Assembly (NCBI GenBank): GCA_019417325.1
Contig: DXVO01000030.1
Location: forward strand, 186,001-250,000
Direction: 5' to 3'
From: Parabacteroides sp.
GTDB lineage: Bacteria > Bacteroidota > Bacteroidia > Bacteroidales > Tannerellaceae
DNA: 64,000 nucleotides
The position numbers and the translations under genes are program-made. Positions 26,118 through 34,535 of the stretch are shown in pieces. Under the pieces are notes generated by a model. It saw nothing but the letters and a program-made list of their open reading frames with translations. It made no database searches and was not told the origin of the DNA. How positions within the stretch are numbered: the stretch's first letter is position 1; every line of letters begins with the position of its first letter.

Positions 26118-26558
26118 ATGTTAAGTCTACTTCTTTCTACATTGGAAATGATGGGGCTAACCTTCGCTATTGGCTTTTTTGTAGCCGGCGTGATTAAAAT
26201 TATTGCAATCAGCGCAGATTCAATGGATTATTATCACTCCCATAACGAAGAAATGGCTCAGATTTCCAAAATAAACAAACTACGCGCAAAAATCGGAGAA
26301 TTATTAGGGTTTAACGACGTGGAAGAAAATATCTCCCAGGAAGATGAACGGGAAGAATTCCGCCGTGGTATTAACACCGACATGTTAAAGAAAAAACAGG
26401 GAGGATACTATCATGGAGTTAGCCACGGCTCCTCACGGCTCAATCTGATGGACTACTATTATCCGCGTGATACGCACATGATGTATCTCCATAAGAAAGA
26501 ACAATTTTTGAAGAAAAATAAAGAAGATAAAAATAATCCTCCTACAGAAAAGGAATAA
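26118..26558 (+). CDS. small membrane protein linked to the decarboxylase beta subunit (OadG-like position)
   Basis: A 146-residue protein with one N-terminal membrane helix (MLSLLLSTLEMMGLTFAIGFFVAGVIKII) and a charged cytoplasmic tail rich in His, Tyr and Lys (GGYYHGVSHGSSRLN, MDYYYPRDTHMMYL). The gene ends six bases before the oadB-type start, so the two are co-transcribed. Gamma (OadG) subunits of Na+-pumping decarboxylases have one such helix and a variable tail, so a similar scaffold role is plausible. Sequence similarity to known OadG was not recognised. Confidence 0.7.
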   Translation: MLSLLLSTLEMMGLTFAIGFFVAGVIKIIAISADSMDYYHSHNEEMAQISKINKLRAKIGELLGFNDVEENISQEDEREEFRRGINTDMLKKKQGGYYHGVSHGSSRLNLMDYYYPRDTHMMYLHKKEQFLKKNKEDKNNPPTEKE

Positions 26559-26564
26559 ATTTAT

Positions 26565-27779
26565 ATGGAAAATATTGATTTTTTTAGTCTGTTCCAAGGA
26601 TTTGGAACAATGGCTGCCGGTGGATGGATACTGGCTACCACCCGTGTTTTTCTCATTTGCCTCGGAGGCTTGCTTGTATATTTAGGATGGAAAGGCGTAC
26701 TCGAACCGATGGTTATGATACCGATGGGGTTAGGTATGCTTGCCATAAACTGCGGAACCCTGATTATGCCGGAAGGCGGATTAGGAAACCTGTTTCTCGA
26801 CCCGATGCTTGAAGACACAGACGCTTTGATGACGACCATGCAGATAGATTTTCTACAGCCGGTCTACACACTCACATTCAGTAACGGATTGATTGCCTGC
26901 TTTGTTTTTATGGGAATCGGCACCCTGCTGGATGTAGGTTTCCTGCTTCAAAAACCTTTTGCCAGCCTTTTCCTTGCCTTATGTGCCGAACTGGGTACAT
27001 TCCTGACTTTACCTATAGCCAGTGCATTGGGACTGACTCTGAATGAAAGCGCATCTGTTGCCATGGTAGGTGGAGCCGATGGACCGATGGTATTGTTTAC
27101 TTCCCTGGTTCTGGCAAAACATCTCTTTGTTCCGATTACAGTCGTCGCTTATTTATATTTAGGATTAACTTACGGCGGATACCCTTATCTGGTAAAACTT
27201 CTGATACCACAGCGCTTGCGTGCAATCAAAATGACATCTACCAAACCGCCTAAGAACTATGATGCAAAAGTAAAACTGGCATTCTCAGTGATCCTTTGTG
27301 CCGTGTTATGTTTCCTTTTCCCGGTAGCATCTCCCCTGTTCTTCTCTTTGTTCTTGGGTGTGGCTGTCCGCGAATCCGGAATGAAACATATTTATGATTT
27401 TGTAAGCGGCCCGTTATTATACGGTTCCACATTTATGTTAGGTCTGTTGCTGGGCGTACTTTGTGATGCCAAACTGTTGCTCGACCCGAAAATCCTGAAA
27501 TTACTGGTATTAGGTGTTACAGCCTTGTTATTATCCGGTATCGGCGGTATTATGGGCGGTTACATCATGTATTTCATCAAGCGTGGAAACTATAACCCGG
27601 TTATCGGTATCGCTGCGGTAAGCTGTGTGCCGACAACGGCTAAAGTTGCCCAAAAGCTGGTAAGCAAAGAAAATCCGGACTCCTTTATTTTAGGAGATGC
27701 ACTGGGCGCTAACATTTCAGGGGTCATCACCTCTGCTATTATTACGGGTATTTATATAACTATTATACCTTACCTCTAA
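26565..27779 (+). CDS. oadB: sodium ion-translocating decarboxylase, beta subunit
   Basis: Integral membrane subunit that couples release of CO2 from carboxybiotin to Na+ export. The 404 residues contain about ten helices. The conserved block MVGGADGPMVLFTS carries Asp172, the ion-binding Asp in the middle of the membrane, and the later SCVPTTAKVAQ and LGANISGVITSAI blocks form the second ion site. A complete enzyme also needs a carboxyltransferase alpha subunit and a biotin carrier; neither is present nearby. Followed by a strong terminator. Could serve oxaloacetate, methylmalonyl-CoA or glutaconyl-CoA decarboxylase. Confidence 0.92.
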   Translation: MENIDFFSLFQGFGTMAAGGWILATTRVFLICLGGLLVYLGWKGVLEPMVMIPMGLGMLAINCGTLIMPEGGLGNLFLDPMLEDTDALMTTMQIDFLQPVYTLTFSNGLIACFVFMGIGTLLDVGFLLQKPFASLFLALCAELGTFLTLPIASALGLTLNESASVAMVGGADGPMVLFTSLVLAKHLFVPITVVAYLYLGLTYGGYPYLVKLLIPQRLRAIKMTSTKPPKNYDAKVKLAFSVILCAVLCFLFPVASPLFFSLFLGVAVRESGMKHIYDFVSGPLLYGSTFMLGLLLGVLCDAKLLLDPKILKLLVLGVTALLLSGIGGIMGGYIMYFIKRGNYNPVIGIAAVSCVPTTAKVAQKLVSKENPDSFILGDALGANISGVITSAIITGIYITIIPYL

Positions 27780-27835
27780 AATACTACTTTTACCTTCCTC
27801 CGGAAATCAACCAAAACCATCCGGAGAACTTTTCA

Positions 27836-27880
27836 TTCGAGCCTCGCCGGACTGTTGTTTGACGAGGCTCGAACTTTTTT
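27836..27880 (+). terminator. rho-independent terminator after oadB
   Basis: TTCGAGCCTCG at 27836-27846 pairs with CGAGGCTCGAA at 27863-27873, a perfect 11-bp stem, followed by CTTTTTT. Located 57 bases after the oadB stop. Confidence 0.9.
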
Positions 27881-27985
27881 AATTCCCAGGCAAATCGCTC
27901 TTAAACAACAGATAAACAAGAATTATCTGTGAACTAATAAAGAACAGGATTTGTTTACTTAATAACAATCTTAAACATAATCATC

Positions 27986-28747
27986 ATGGCTAAAAACGAA
28001 CAAAGACTGACAGAAGTAGGGTCAACTCCAGCCCCCGATACCTTTTATATCAAAATTACTCCCGATGGTCCGTATCTTGTTTATGGCAACCCTCCCATCG
28101 ACCAGGAAATCATAGTTCCTAACGAAGAAGGTTCTTCATGGGTTTACCGTAAAGGCAGTTCGTTTGACAGCTCTGCCAACCCAGTAGCACTCTGCCGTTG
28201 CGGATGTTCGAATCATAAGCCCTTTTGCGACGGTTCGCATGTTCATGTCGATTGGGAGTCTAAGGAAACAAGCAGCAAACGCCCCCTGTTGGAAAAAGCC
28301 GAAGAAATAGAAGGTCCCGCTCTATTGCTCGCCGATAACGAAAAGTATTGTGCATTCGCCCGTTTCTGCGATGCGTATGGCCGTGTATGGAATATTGTGG
28401 AAAAAGCACACACCGAAGAGGAAAAAGAACTTGTCAGGCATGAGGTAGGACATTGTCCGTCCGGTCGTCTGGTTGTATGGGACAAACAAACGGATAAGGT
28501 ATTCGAACCTCCTTTCAAACCGTCTATCAGCCTTATAGAAGACCCGGGAATCAAAGTAAGCGGACCTATCTGGGTAAAAGGCGGCATACGGATCGAAAGT
28601 GCAGACGGGAAAAGTTATGAAATCAGAAACAGAGTCACTTTATGCCGTTGTGGTCAGTCCTCCAATAAACCGTTCTGCGATGGTACACATGCCTCGATGC
28701 ATTTTCATGATAATCTGCCGATAGAGAAAAAAGAGGAAGAATGGTAA
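27986..28747 (+). CDS. double CDGSH iron-sulfur protein
   Basis: A 253-residue cytoplasmic protein with two CDGSH-type 2Fe-2S sites: Cys70, Cys72, Cys81, His85 (CRCGCSNHKPFCDGSH) and Cys220, Cys222, Cys231, His235 (CRCGQSSNKPFCDGTH). Each has the three-Cys, one-His set of the NEET/CISD fold. Between them lies a middle domain with YCAFARFCDAYGRVW and GHCPSGRLVVWD, resembling the Fer4_19-like domain seen in bacterial proteins of this arrangement. It probably moves electrons or clusters; the partner is unknown. It lies downstream of the oadB terminator as its own unit. Confidence 0.9.
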   Translation: MAKNEQRLTEVGSTPAPDTFYIKITPDGPYLVYGNPPIDQEIIVPNEEGSSWVYRKGSSFDSSANPVALCRCGCSNHKPFCDGSHVHVDWESKETSSKRPLLEKAEEIEGPALLLADNEKYCAFARFCDAYGRVWNIVEKAHTEEEKELVRHEVGHCPSGRLVVWDKQTDKVFEPPFKPSISLIEDPGIKVSGPIWVKGGIRIESADGKSYEIRNRVTLCRCGQSSNKPFCDGTHASMHFHDNLPIEKKEEEW

Positions 28748-28805
28748 AAGGATTTTCCGGGTTTACTGAAAATGAATATGTTAAAATTACATGCCGTAAA
28801 GCATA

Positions 28806-28839
28806 TTTGCATTTCACTTTATTTTCCGGAAATAATTTG
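28806..28839 (+). promoter_or_regulatory. weak candidate promoter for the small HTH gene
   Basis: TTTG at 28806-28809 and ATAATTTG at 28832-28839 are separated by 22 bases, roughly the Bacteroidales -33/-7 layout. The first base of the -7 element does not match. The gene starts 73 bases further on. Confidence 0.3.
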
Positions 28840-28912
28840 TTCCTGTAATTTATAATTCCTAAGTTAGTGCCATTAAAATAAACAAAATATTAACCTTCAA
28901 AATAAGGAAGCC

Positions 28913-29191
28913 ATGGCAAAGACTATTACATTCAATGAACTTCGTAGACTGAAAGACAGTCTGCCTGACGGAAGTACCCACCGTATTGCTGATGAATTAG
29001 GACTGACAGTTGAAACAGTACGCAACTATTTCGGTGGGTATAATTATAAAGATGGAAAAAGTTGTGGGATACATATAGAACCAGGGCCAGACGGTGGTTT
29101 GGTTGTATTAGACGACACTACTATACTTGACCGTGCTTTACAGATATTGGCGGAAAAAAATCCTGTATCTGAAGAAGCACAGCAAGCGTAA
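28913..29191 (+). CDS. small HTH DNA-binding protein
   Basis: A 92-residue protein with a putative helix-turn-helix in the first half (STHRIADELGLTVETVRNYF, about residues 21-40) and a short acidic second half. The start is ATG at 28913. It probably binds DNA as a transcription regulator or nucleoid-associated protein; no further family was recognised. It is followed by its own terminator and by the Usp gene. A good candidate for a small regulatory protein conserved in Bacteroidales. Confidence 0.75.
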   Translation: MAKTITFNELRRLKDSLPDGSTHRIADELGLTVETVRNYFGGYNYKDGKSCGIHIEPGPDGGLVVLDDTTILDRALQILAEKNPVSEEAQQA

Positions 29192-29211
29192 AGAAATTCA
29201 ACATTACAGGA

Positions 29212-29253
29212 AAATCCCATAGCTAAAAGGAAATAGTTGCTGTGGGATTTTTT
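29212..29253 (+). terminator. rho-independent terminator after the small HTH gene
   Basis: AAATCCCATAGC at 29212-29223 pairs with GCTGTGGGATTT at 29239-29250, with one G-T wobble, and is followed by TTT and further T-rich sequence. It starts 21 bases after the stop. Confidence 0.88.
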
Positions 29254-29308
29254 GTTTTAATCAACTTATTTGTATTTCCGATTGTTTCATTAATAAAAAC
29301 ACACGCAT

Positions 29309-30424
29309 ATGGAAGATAAACTAGTAACGTTAGCGATTCACACGTTCGAGAAAGCTCAAATTCTCAAAACATTACTTGAAACAGAAGGAATTGAGGTATA
29401 CATACATAATGTAAACCAAATCCAGCCGGTTGTTTCGGCAGGAGTACGTGTGCGTATTAAAGAAAGTGATCTGCCTCACGCATTGCGCATCATTGAAGAC
29501 AGCAAATGGTTCAGTGAGGAAAAAGAAGAAGAGGAAGACAAGAGTAACCAGGTTAAGAAAGTCCTTATTCCGGTAGACTTTTCCGACTACTCAATCAAAG
29601 CATGCGAACTCGGTATCAATCATGCACATAAAATTGGTGCCGAAGTAATGATTATGCATGCCTATTTCAGTCCTTATTTCCCATCCGCCATTCCAATGGG
29701 GGACACCTTAACTTACCAGATTGGTGAAGAAGAAACTGTACAGAATATATTGAAACGGGTTCATGTAGATATGGAAAATATCTGTACCCATATCAACCGG
29801 AAAATGAAATCCGGCGAACTGCCTAAAGTAAAATACAATTACGTTCTTCGTGAAGGATTACCCGAAGAAGAAATTATTGCATACAGCAAGGAATATCACC
29901 CTACCCTGATAGTTATGGGTACCCGCGGTAAGAGCCAGAAAGATATGGACCTGATTGGTAGTGTAACGGGTGAAGTAATTGAAGTAAATAAGGTTCCGAT
30001 CCTTGCTATTCCCGAAAATGTTCCGTTTGGAGATTTAGGCGAAGCTAAAAACATTGCATTTGCAACCTCTTTCAACCAGCGTGATTTAGTAGCCTTCGAT
30101 GAATTTATGGAAATCATCAAACCGTACAATTTCCACATTCATCTGTTCAATATTTCTACAAGCCGTAATGAATGGAACGAAATTAGGTTAACCGGGGTAA
30201 ACGAATATTTCAAGAAACAATATCCGGATGCAAACATTACCCATACTGTATTGGCAGATGGCGATCTATTGCTGGCAATCGAGAAGTTTGTAAGAGATAA
30301 TCAGATTGAAATTATCGCATTAAGCACATATCGCAGGAATATATTGGCAAGAATGTTCAACCCGAGCATTGCACGAAAGATGCTATTCCACACCGATACC
30401 CCATTGTTGGTAATGCACGCCTGA
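29309..30424 (+). CDS. DUF2007 - tandem universal stress protein (UspA) fusion
   Basis: A 371-residue cytoplasmic protein. Residues 1-65 form a DUF2007-like domain (FEKAQILKTLLETEGIEVYI, then RVRIKESDLPHALRIIED). Two Usp domains follow: the first starts KKVLIPVDFSDYSIKACELG and has the ATP-loop-like GTRGKSQKDMDLIGSVTGEV; the second ends with STYRRNILARMFNPSIARKM and MLFHTDTPLLVMHA and lacks the full GxxGx9G(S/T) loop. It may sense nucleotide or stress status. The start is ATG at 29309, and a hairpin terminator follows. Confidence 0.9.
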   Translation: MEDKLVTLAIHTFEKAQILKTLLETEGIEVYIHNVNQIQPVVSAGVRVRIKESDLPHALRIIEDSKWFSEEKEEEEDKSNQVKKVLIPVDFSDYSIKACELGINHAHKIGAEVMIMHAYFSPYFPSAIPMGDTLTYQIGEEETVQNILKRVHVDMENICTHINRKMKSGELPKVKYNYVLREGLPEEEIIAYSKEYHPTLIVMGTRGKSQKDMDLIGSVTGEVIEVNKVPILAIPENVPFGDLGEAKNIAFATSFNQRDLVAFDEFMEIIKPYNFHIHLFNISTSRNEWNEIRLTGVNEYFKKQYPDANITHTVLADGDLLLAIEKFVRDNQIEIIALSTYRRNILARMFNPSIARKMLFHTDTPLLVMHA

Positions 30425-30468
30425 AAAGGAGGATAGAATAAAGAATAAAATTTAAATCTTAGTATAAA

Positions 30469-30503
30469 GGGAATTGTCTTTAAATAGACAGTTCCCTTTT
30501 TTT
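30469..30503 (+). terminator. rho-independent terminator after the Usp gene
   Basis: GGGAATTGTCT at 30469-30479 pairs with AGACAGTTCCC at 30486-30496 through a 6-base loop and runs into seven T. A strong terminator 44 bases after the stop. Confidence 0.92.
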
Positions 30504-30876
30504 ATGAGATAAACCGGCCTTCTATCTTTTTGACAATTTGACAAGACACCTCCCTCCCAGCCGCTTGTACAGAGGAAGATTCAGGAGGCATTACAAACAT
30601 GCCGCTCTCGCGGAGTTCAGCTTTATCATTTTGTCGACGCAATTGGATTTATAAACACTAAATGATACGACGCGGAATTCAATTTATTAGACGCGAATCC
30701 CACTAAAAACGCAGATTAAGAAATATAAGAGATGTATTAATCCGGGATTTCCGCGTAATCTTCATCTAAACATCTTATTATATTTTAAAGACAATAACTA
30801 TCTTTTTGACATTCACACAAGGGCTGGTTTTCAAACCATTCCAGAGCTGCGTCTCTGCTATATAACATCTAAAAGC

Positions 30877-30936
30877 AAAGCATATATGCTTTGAAATCGA
30901 AACATATATGTTTTGAAGTCAAAATATAGGTGTTTT
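30877..30936. repeat. 22-bp tandem palindromic repeat array, copy A (three units)
   Basis: The cores AAAGCATATATGCTTT (30877-30892), AAACATATATGTTT (30900-30913) and the weaker AAAATATAGGTGTTTT (30921-30936) lie exactly 22 bases apart, core to core. The first two are perfect palindromes and differ by a paired change (G/C to A/T) that keeps the symmetry. Spacers are GAAATC and GAAGTC. The same repeat occurs at 55240-55321. Confidence 0.85.
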
Positions 30937-30976
30937 ATCCGCGCAGATTATTTGGATTTTGGTCCGCAGGCAGTTG

Positions 30977-31040
30977 GAATTAGTAGCGGTACTAATTGAA
31001 ATTACCCTAAGAGGTAATGGAAATAGGTACCGTAAATGTG
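30977..31040. repeat. second 21-22-bp inverted-repeat cluster
   Basis: ATTAGTAGCGGTACTAAT at 30979-30996 and ATTACC...GGTAAT at 31001-31018 are inverted repeats whose centres are 22 bases apart. A third, weaker unit follows with GGTACC at 31026. Each unit begins with GAA(A)T, like the GAAATC spacers of the array at 30877. The units differ in sequence but keep dyad symmetry. Confidence 0.6.
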
Positions 31041-31251
31041 AAAACACCTCCATTTTATCCCTAAAAAGAGTTCAGAATTTCCTGGAATGGGCTTCATACC
31101 GACAGGACAAGTTTCCAAAAAAGGATTTATTCTATAAAAATGCAACTGATTAATACAAAATACTAACATTTTGCTTTCACCCTTTCCTCTCATTTTTTAC
31201 AGCAATAAAGGTTAACCAATATCTATTCTCCCTAATTTTTTTAATTACGAT

Positions 31252-31269
31252 ATACCTATTTTAAGGTAT
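31252..31269. promoter_or_regulatory. inverted repeat upstream of the haem operon
   Basis: ATACCT at 31252-31257 and AGGTAT at 31264-31269 form a dyad with a 6-base AT-rich centre, about 105 bases before the hmuY start. It could be an operator for an iron or haem regulator. Position is the only support. Confidence 0.35.
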
Positions 31270-31372
31270 TTCCGGCTTTTTTTTACTCAAATATTGGTAT
31301 TTCAGACGTTCTGCAAAACCCTGAACTTTGCAAACGAATAAAAAATAACTATATTTTAATATCAAACGCAAA

Positions 31373-32368
31373 ATGAAAAAAGTTCTTTATTTAGTAGCTG
31401 TTTTATTTACAGGTGCTTTAACACTGATGTCCTGTGATAAAAACGATAATGAAGGAGAAGGGGAAGGACCTCTGGATGAGGATGTAAAAACCGCAACCGT
31501 AGATTCCAGAGCCTATAACAAATGGATTTACTTTAAATTCTCGGATGGTTCGACCGTAGAACATGAGATAGAACCGATTGGTGGTACATACAATGGAGCT
31601 CTTAATTATTCACTTTCTCTACCCAGCGGTACTACAAATGAAGGTTCCAGCGAAAACCAGAAATTGGAAATCAGCCGTGTTGACGAAAATACAGTAAAGA
31701 TAACCCTGAAAGATTTCAAAAGCGGAAATCAATCCATGGGGGATATCGAAACTGAAGCAACAGTATCCGTTGCAAAAAGTAAATGGACTGTAAAAGCAGA
31801 AAATAAAATAGTAGGTAGCTATACTATTTCCTGTGACGGAACGATTGAGTCCAATACAAATATCAACTTGCATATGACTATTGCTGTAACAAAAATGGTG
31901 GCAATGGGTATGAGCCCTATCGAAGCTACTTACCAAGGAGCAATGGAACAATCTGCCAACGTAGATGAAAGCACTTTCGACTGGGATATTGCTTTCCACA
32001 GCTATGATAAAAAGACAAACGGAGGTTCCGTATTGGCAACTACAGAAAAAGAAATAGCCGACGTAACGACTATCCCGACAGGCGATTATATACAAGACAT
32101 AAAGAGTGACAGCTTAATCGTGAACATGGGCGGCATGATGGACGAAAATATCGGTATAGGATATGCGCAAGGTTCCGTCAACGAAGTGTTAAGTGCTGCT
32201 ACTTTGCGCGACCTGAGCAATATGCCGCCGCTTTACTCAAAAACAGACCTTGTTTACATCGTTAAAACCAAATCCGGCGAATATGCTAAAATCAAATTCA
32301 CTGATTATATGGATGAGGAAGGAAACAAAGGTGTCTTTACGTTCAAGTATGTATATCCTGTAAAATAA
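31373..32368 (+). CDS. hmuY: HmuY-family haem-binding lipoprotein
   Basis: Surface lipoprotein that takes up haem and passes it to the TonB receptor. The 331 residues start with the lipoprotein signal MKKVLYLVAVLFTGALTLMSC (lipidated Cys21), followed by an acidic linker (DNEGEGEGPLDED). The HmuY domain opens with VDSRAYNKWIYFKFSDGSTV and later has FDWDIAFHSYDKKTNGGS, both typical of this family. A middle beta region of about 130 residues lies between these motifs. It is first in the operon hmuYRSTUV, 14 bases before hmuR. Haem ligands are not identifiable by eye. Confidence 0.9.
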   Translation: MKKVLYLVAVLFTGALTLMSCDKNDNEGEGEGPLDEDVKTATVDSRAYNKWIYFKFSDGSTVEHEIEPIGGTYNGALNYSLSLPSGTTNEGSSENQKLEISRVDENTVKITLKDFKSGNQSMGDIETEATVSVAKSKWTVKAENKIVGSYTISCDGTIESNTNINLHMTIAVTKMVAMGMSPIEATYQGAMEQSANVDESTFDWDIAFHSYDKKTNGGSVLATTEKEIADVTTIPTGDYIQDIKSDSLIVNMGGMMDENIGIGYAQGSVNEVLSAATLRDLSNMPPLYSKTDLVYIVKTKSGEYAKIKFTDYMDEEGNKGVFTFKYVYPVK

Positions 32369-32381
32369 AACTCGATTTTAT

Positions 32382-34511
32382 ATGAAAATAGCATTATTAG
32401 TGTTAGCTTCAACACTGATATTTGGTAACCTGTCGGCGAATGAACCTCCCCGACAGGTTCTTGGTTCTGTTACCGATGAAAAAGGAGAAACGCTTCCTTA
32501 CGCTAATATCCTGATTAAAGGGACAACGTATGGAGTGGCTACAGATACAAACGGGAAGTATAAACTAATCATTCCCCGTCCGGGAAAATACTCTATTATC
32601 GTAAAATATGCAGGGTACGTCCCTTTTGAGCAAAGTTTCTATCTGCATCAGGATACGACCATCAACTTCAAGCTGAAAGAAGATGCTTTGAACCTGAATG
32701 AAGTAACCGTGACGGCCACCCGTACTCCCAAACTGCTAAAGGATGCACCGGTTATTACCCGCGTCATTACTACGGAAGATATACAGCGTATTAATGCCGT
32801 TACTGTCCAGGATTTACTGGAGACCGAATTACCGGGGCTGGAATTTACCCGCGAAATGGATGGGCAGACTTCTATCCACCTCCAGGGTATGAGCGGTAAA
32901 TATATCCTGTTCCTGATAGATGGGGAACGTATGGCGGGCGAAACGTTGAATAATGTAGATTACAACCGCCTGAATGCTTCCGAAATAGAACGTATCGAAA
33001 TCGTAAAAGGTACAGCTTCCGCCCTGTATGGCTCCAATGCAATCGGTGGGGTGGTTAATATCATCACAAAGAATGCAGATAAACCGTATAGCGTGAATGT
33101 TTATGGTAATTACGGAAGTAAAAATGAACAGCGCTACGGAGCTACAGTCGGACTGAAAAAACAAAATATCAGCAGTTTGACCTCCATGAATTACAAAAAC
33201 AAAGATACCTACCTGCTGACTGATACGACAGGCAAATCCTCTCCGGTAAACGGCGGACACGATTATAATGTGAACGAGAAACTGACCTGGACTATCAATA
33301 AGAAGATAACGCTGACAGGGAAAGGGGGATTTTATTTCCGGGATGTGGACAATTACGAAGAAAATGTAAAAGACCGCTACCGTAACTTTAACGGAAGCCT
33401 CCGGATGAATTATAACATATCCGAGAAGCAGAACCTGGATGTTTCTTACCTGTTCGACCGGTATAACAAGTACGACCGGTACATCAAAAAAGATGTGGAT
33501 ACGCTTAACTACCGGAATACACAGCAGACAGCACGGGCACAATACACCCACTCCTTCGCCGAAGGGAATACGCTGATCGGAGGTGCCGAATTTTTCAGGG
33601 ACGAGTTGATGTCATACCAGTTCAGTGGAGATACCTACTCGACCAACGACTACATTCTGTATGCACAACACGACTATGACATTACAAAAAAATTCAATGT
33701 TGTATATGGCTTACGTATGGACTGCTACTCTTCATTCGGGGCACATTTCAGCCCGAGTGCATCCCTTATGTACAAACTGAATCCTTTTACCATGCGGGCC
33801 TCATATTCCCGCGGCTTCCGCGCCCCTTCCCTGAAAGAGATGCACACAGACTGGGACATGGGAGGCATGGGATGGTTCCGCATCATCGGTAACCCGGACT
33901 TGAAACCGGAGCTTAGCAACAATTTCAGCGTTTCTGCGGAATATACCCGCAACCGGGTAAATGTTTCCGTCATCGGCTATTATAATGATATCCACCGGAA
34001 AATAACAACGGTATATAACTCTACGGATAAAACAGCCGTATATACCAATGTGGATAATTCCGGTATCGGAGGTTTGGATGCGAATATTGCAGTAAAATGC
34101 CCGTATGGTTTCACGGTAAAAACAGCTTATGCCTATGTACATGAGAACCTGAAACAAAACGGATTGAATGTAAGCTCTACCCGTCCCCATTCCGCCACTG
34201 TCGGTGTCAACTACGAACTTTCACGTAAAAACTACAATCTGAATGTAGCCCTGAACGGACGTTTCCTAAGCAAACTGGATACTTACGAAGCCAATGATAC
34301 ACAGGGCAGCAGCTATAGTTTTGTCCATTATCCGGGATATCAGATGTGGAAAATAGTCCTTTCCCAACGCATATACAAAGCATATATGCTCCAGTTGAGT
34401 GTCGACAATATCTTCAACTACCAACCGAAGGTGTATGCAGCCAATTCCCCTATTTCTCCGGGAACGACTTTTATGGCCGGGATATCCATCGACATTGACG
34501 AAATATTTTAA
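32382..34511 (+). CDS. hmuR: HmuR-like TonB-dependent haem receptor
   Basis: Outer-membrane haem importer, 709 residues. A signal peptide (MKIALLVLASTLIFGNLSA) precedes a carboxypeptidase-regulatory-like domain (VTDEKGETLPYANILIKGTT), a TonB-box-like region (LNEVTVTATRTPKL), a plug (IERIEIVKGTASALYGSNAI and GGVVNIITK) and a 22-strand-type barrel. A haem-receptor-like FRAP block followed by NPDL (FRAPSLKEMHTDW then GNPDLKPE) is present. Its C-terminus is not aromatic-F as in many barrels but DIDEIF. It lies between hmuY and hmuS. Confidence 0.92.
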   Translation: MKIALLVLASTLIFGNLSANEPPRQVLGSVTDEKGETLPYANILIKGTTYGVATDTNGKYKLIIPRPGKYSIIVKYAGYVPFEQSFYLHQDTTINFKLKEDALNLNEVTVTATRTPKLLKDAPVITRVITTEDIQRINAVTVQDLLETELPGLEFTREMDGQTSIHLQGMSGKYILFLIDGERMAGETLNNVDYNRLNASEIERIEIVKGTASALYGSNAIGGVVNIITKNADKPYSVNVYGNYGSKNEQRYGATVGLKKQNISSLTSMNYKNKDTYLLTDTTGKSSPVNGGHDYNVNEKLTWTINKKITLTGKGGFYFRDVDNYEENVKDRYRNFNGSLRMNYNISEKQNLDVSYLFDRYNKYDRYIKKDVDTLNYRNTQQTARAQYTHSFAEGNTLIGGAEFFRDELMSYQFSGDTYSTNDYILYAQHDYDITKKFNVVYGLRMDCYSSFGAHFSPSASLMYKLNPFTMRASYSRGFRAPSLKEMHTDWDMGGMGWFRIIGNPDLKPELSNNFSVSAEYTRNRVNVSVIGYYNDIHRKITTVYNSTDKTAVYTNVDNSGIGGLDANIAVKCPYGFTVKTAYAYVHENLKQNGLNVSSTRPHSATVGVNYELSRKNYNLNVALNGRFLSKLDTYEANDTQGSSYSFVHYPGYQMWKIVLSQRIYKAYMLQLSVDNIFNYQPKVYAANSPISPGTTFMAGISIDIDEIF

Positions 34512-34535
34512 ATGATAAAAAATTAGCGATATAAT

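Larger units (their letters stand above)
30504..31372. other. 869-base non-coding region rich in short inverted and direct repeats
   Basis: No convincing gene. It holds direct copies of GACGC-type motifs (30636, 30669, 30690), repeated CGCAGATTA blocks, the 22-bp palindromic array at 30877-30936, a second inverted-repeat cluster at 30977-31040 and an inverted repeat at 31252-31269. An open frame at 30959-31153 overlaps these repeats and shows no protein features. The nearest downstream gene is hmuY. No hallmarks of a mobile element were seen. Confidence 0.7.

Noticed and set aside
30959..31153. Short open frame in the non-coding region upstream of hmuY
   Set aside because: Overlaps the inverted-repeat cluster, has no recognisable domain or start context, and its composition does not look coding.
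32829..33551. 240-residue minus-strand frame opposite hmuR
   Set aside because: Antisense shadow of a clear TonB receptor.
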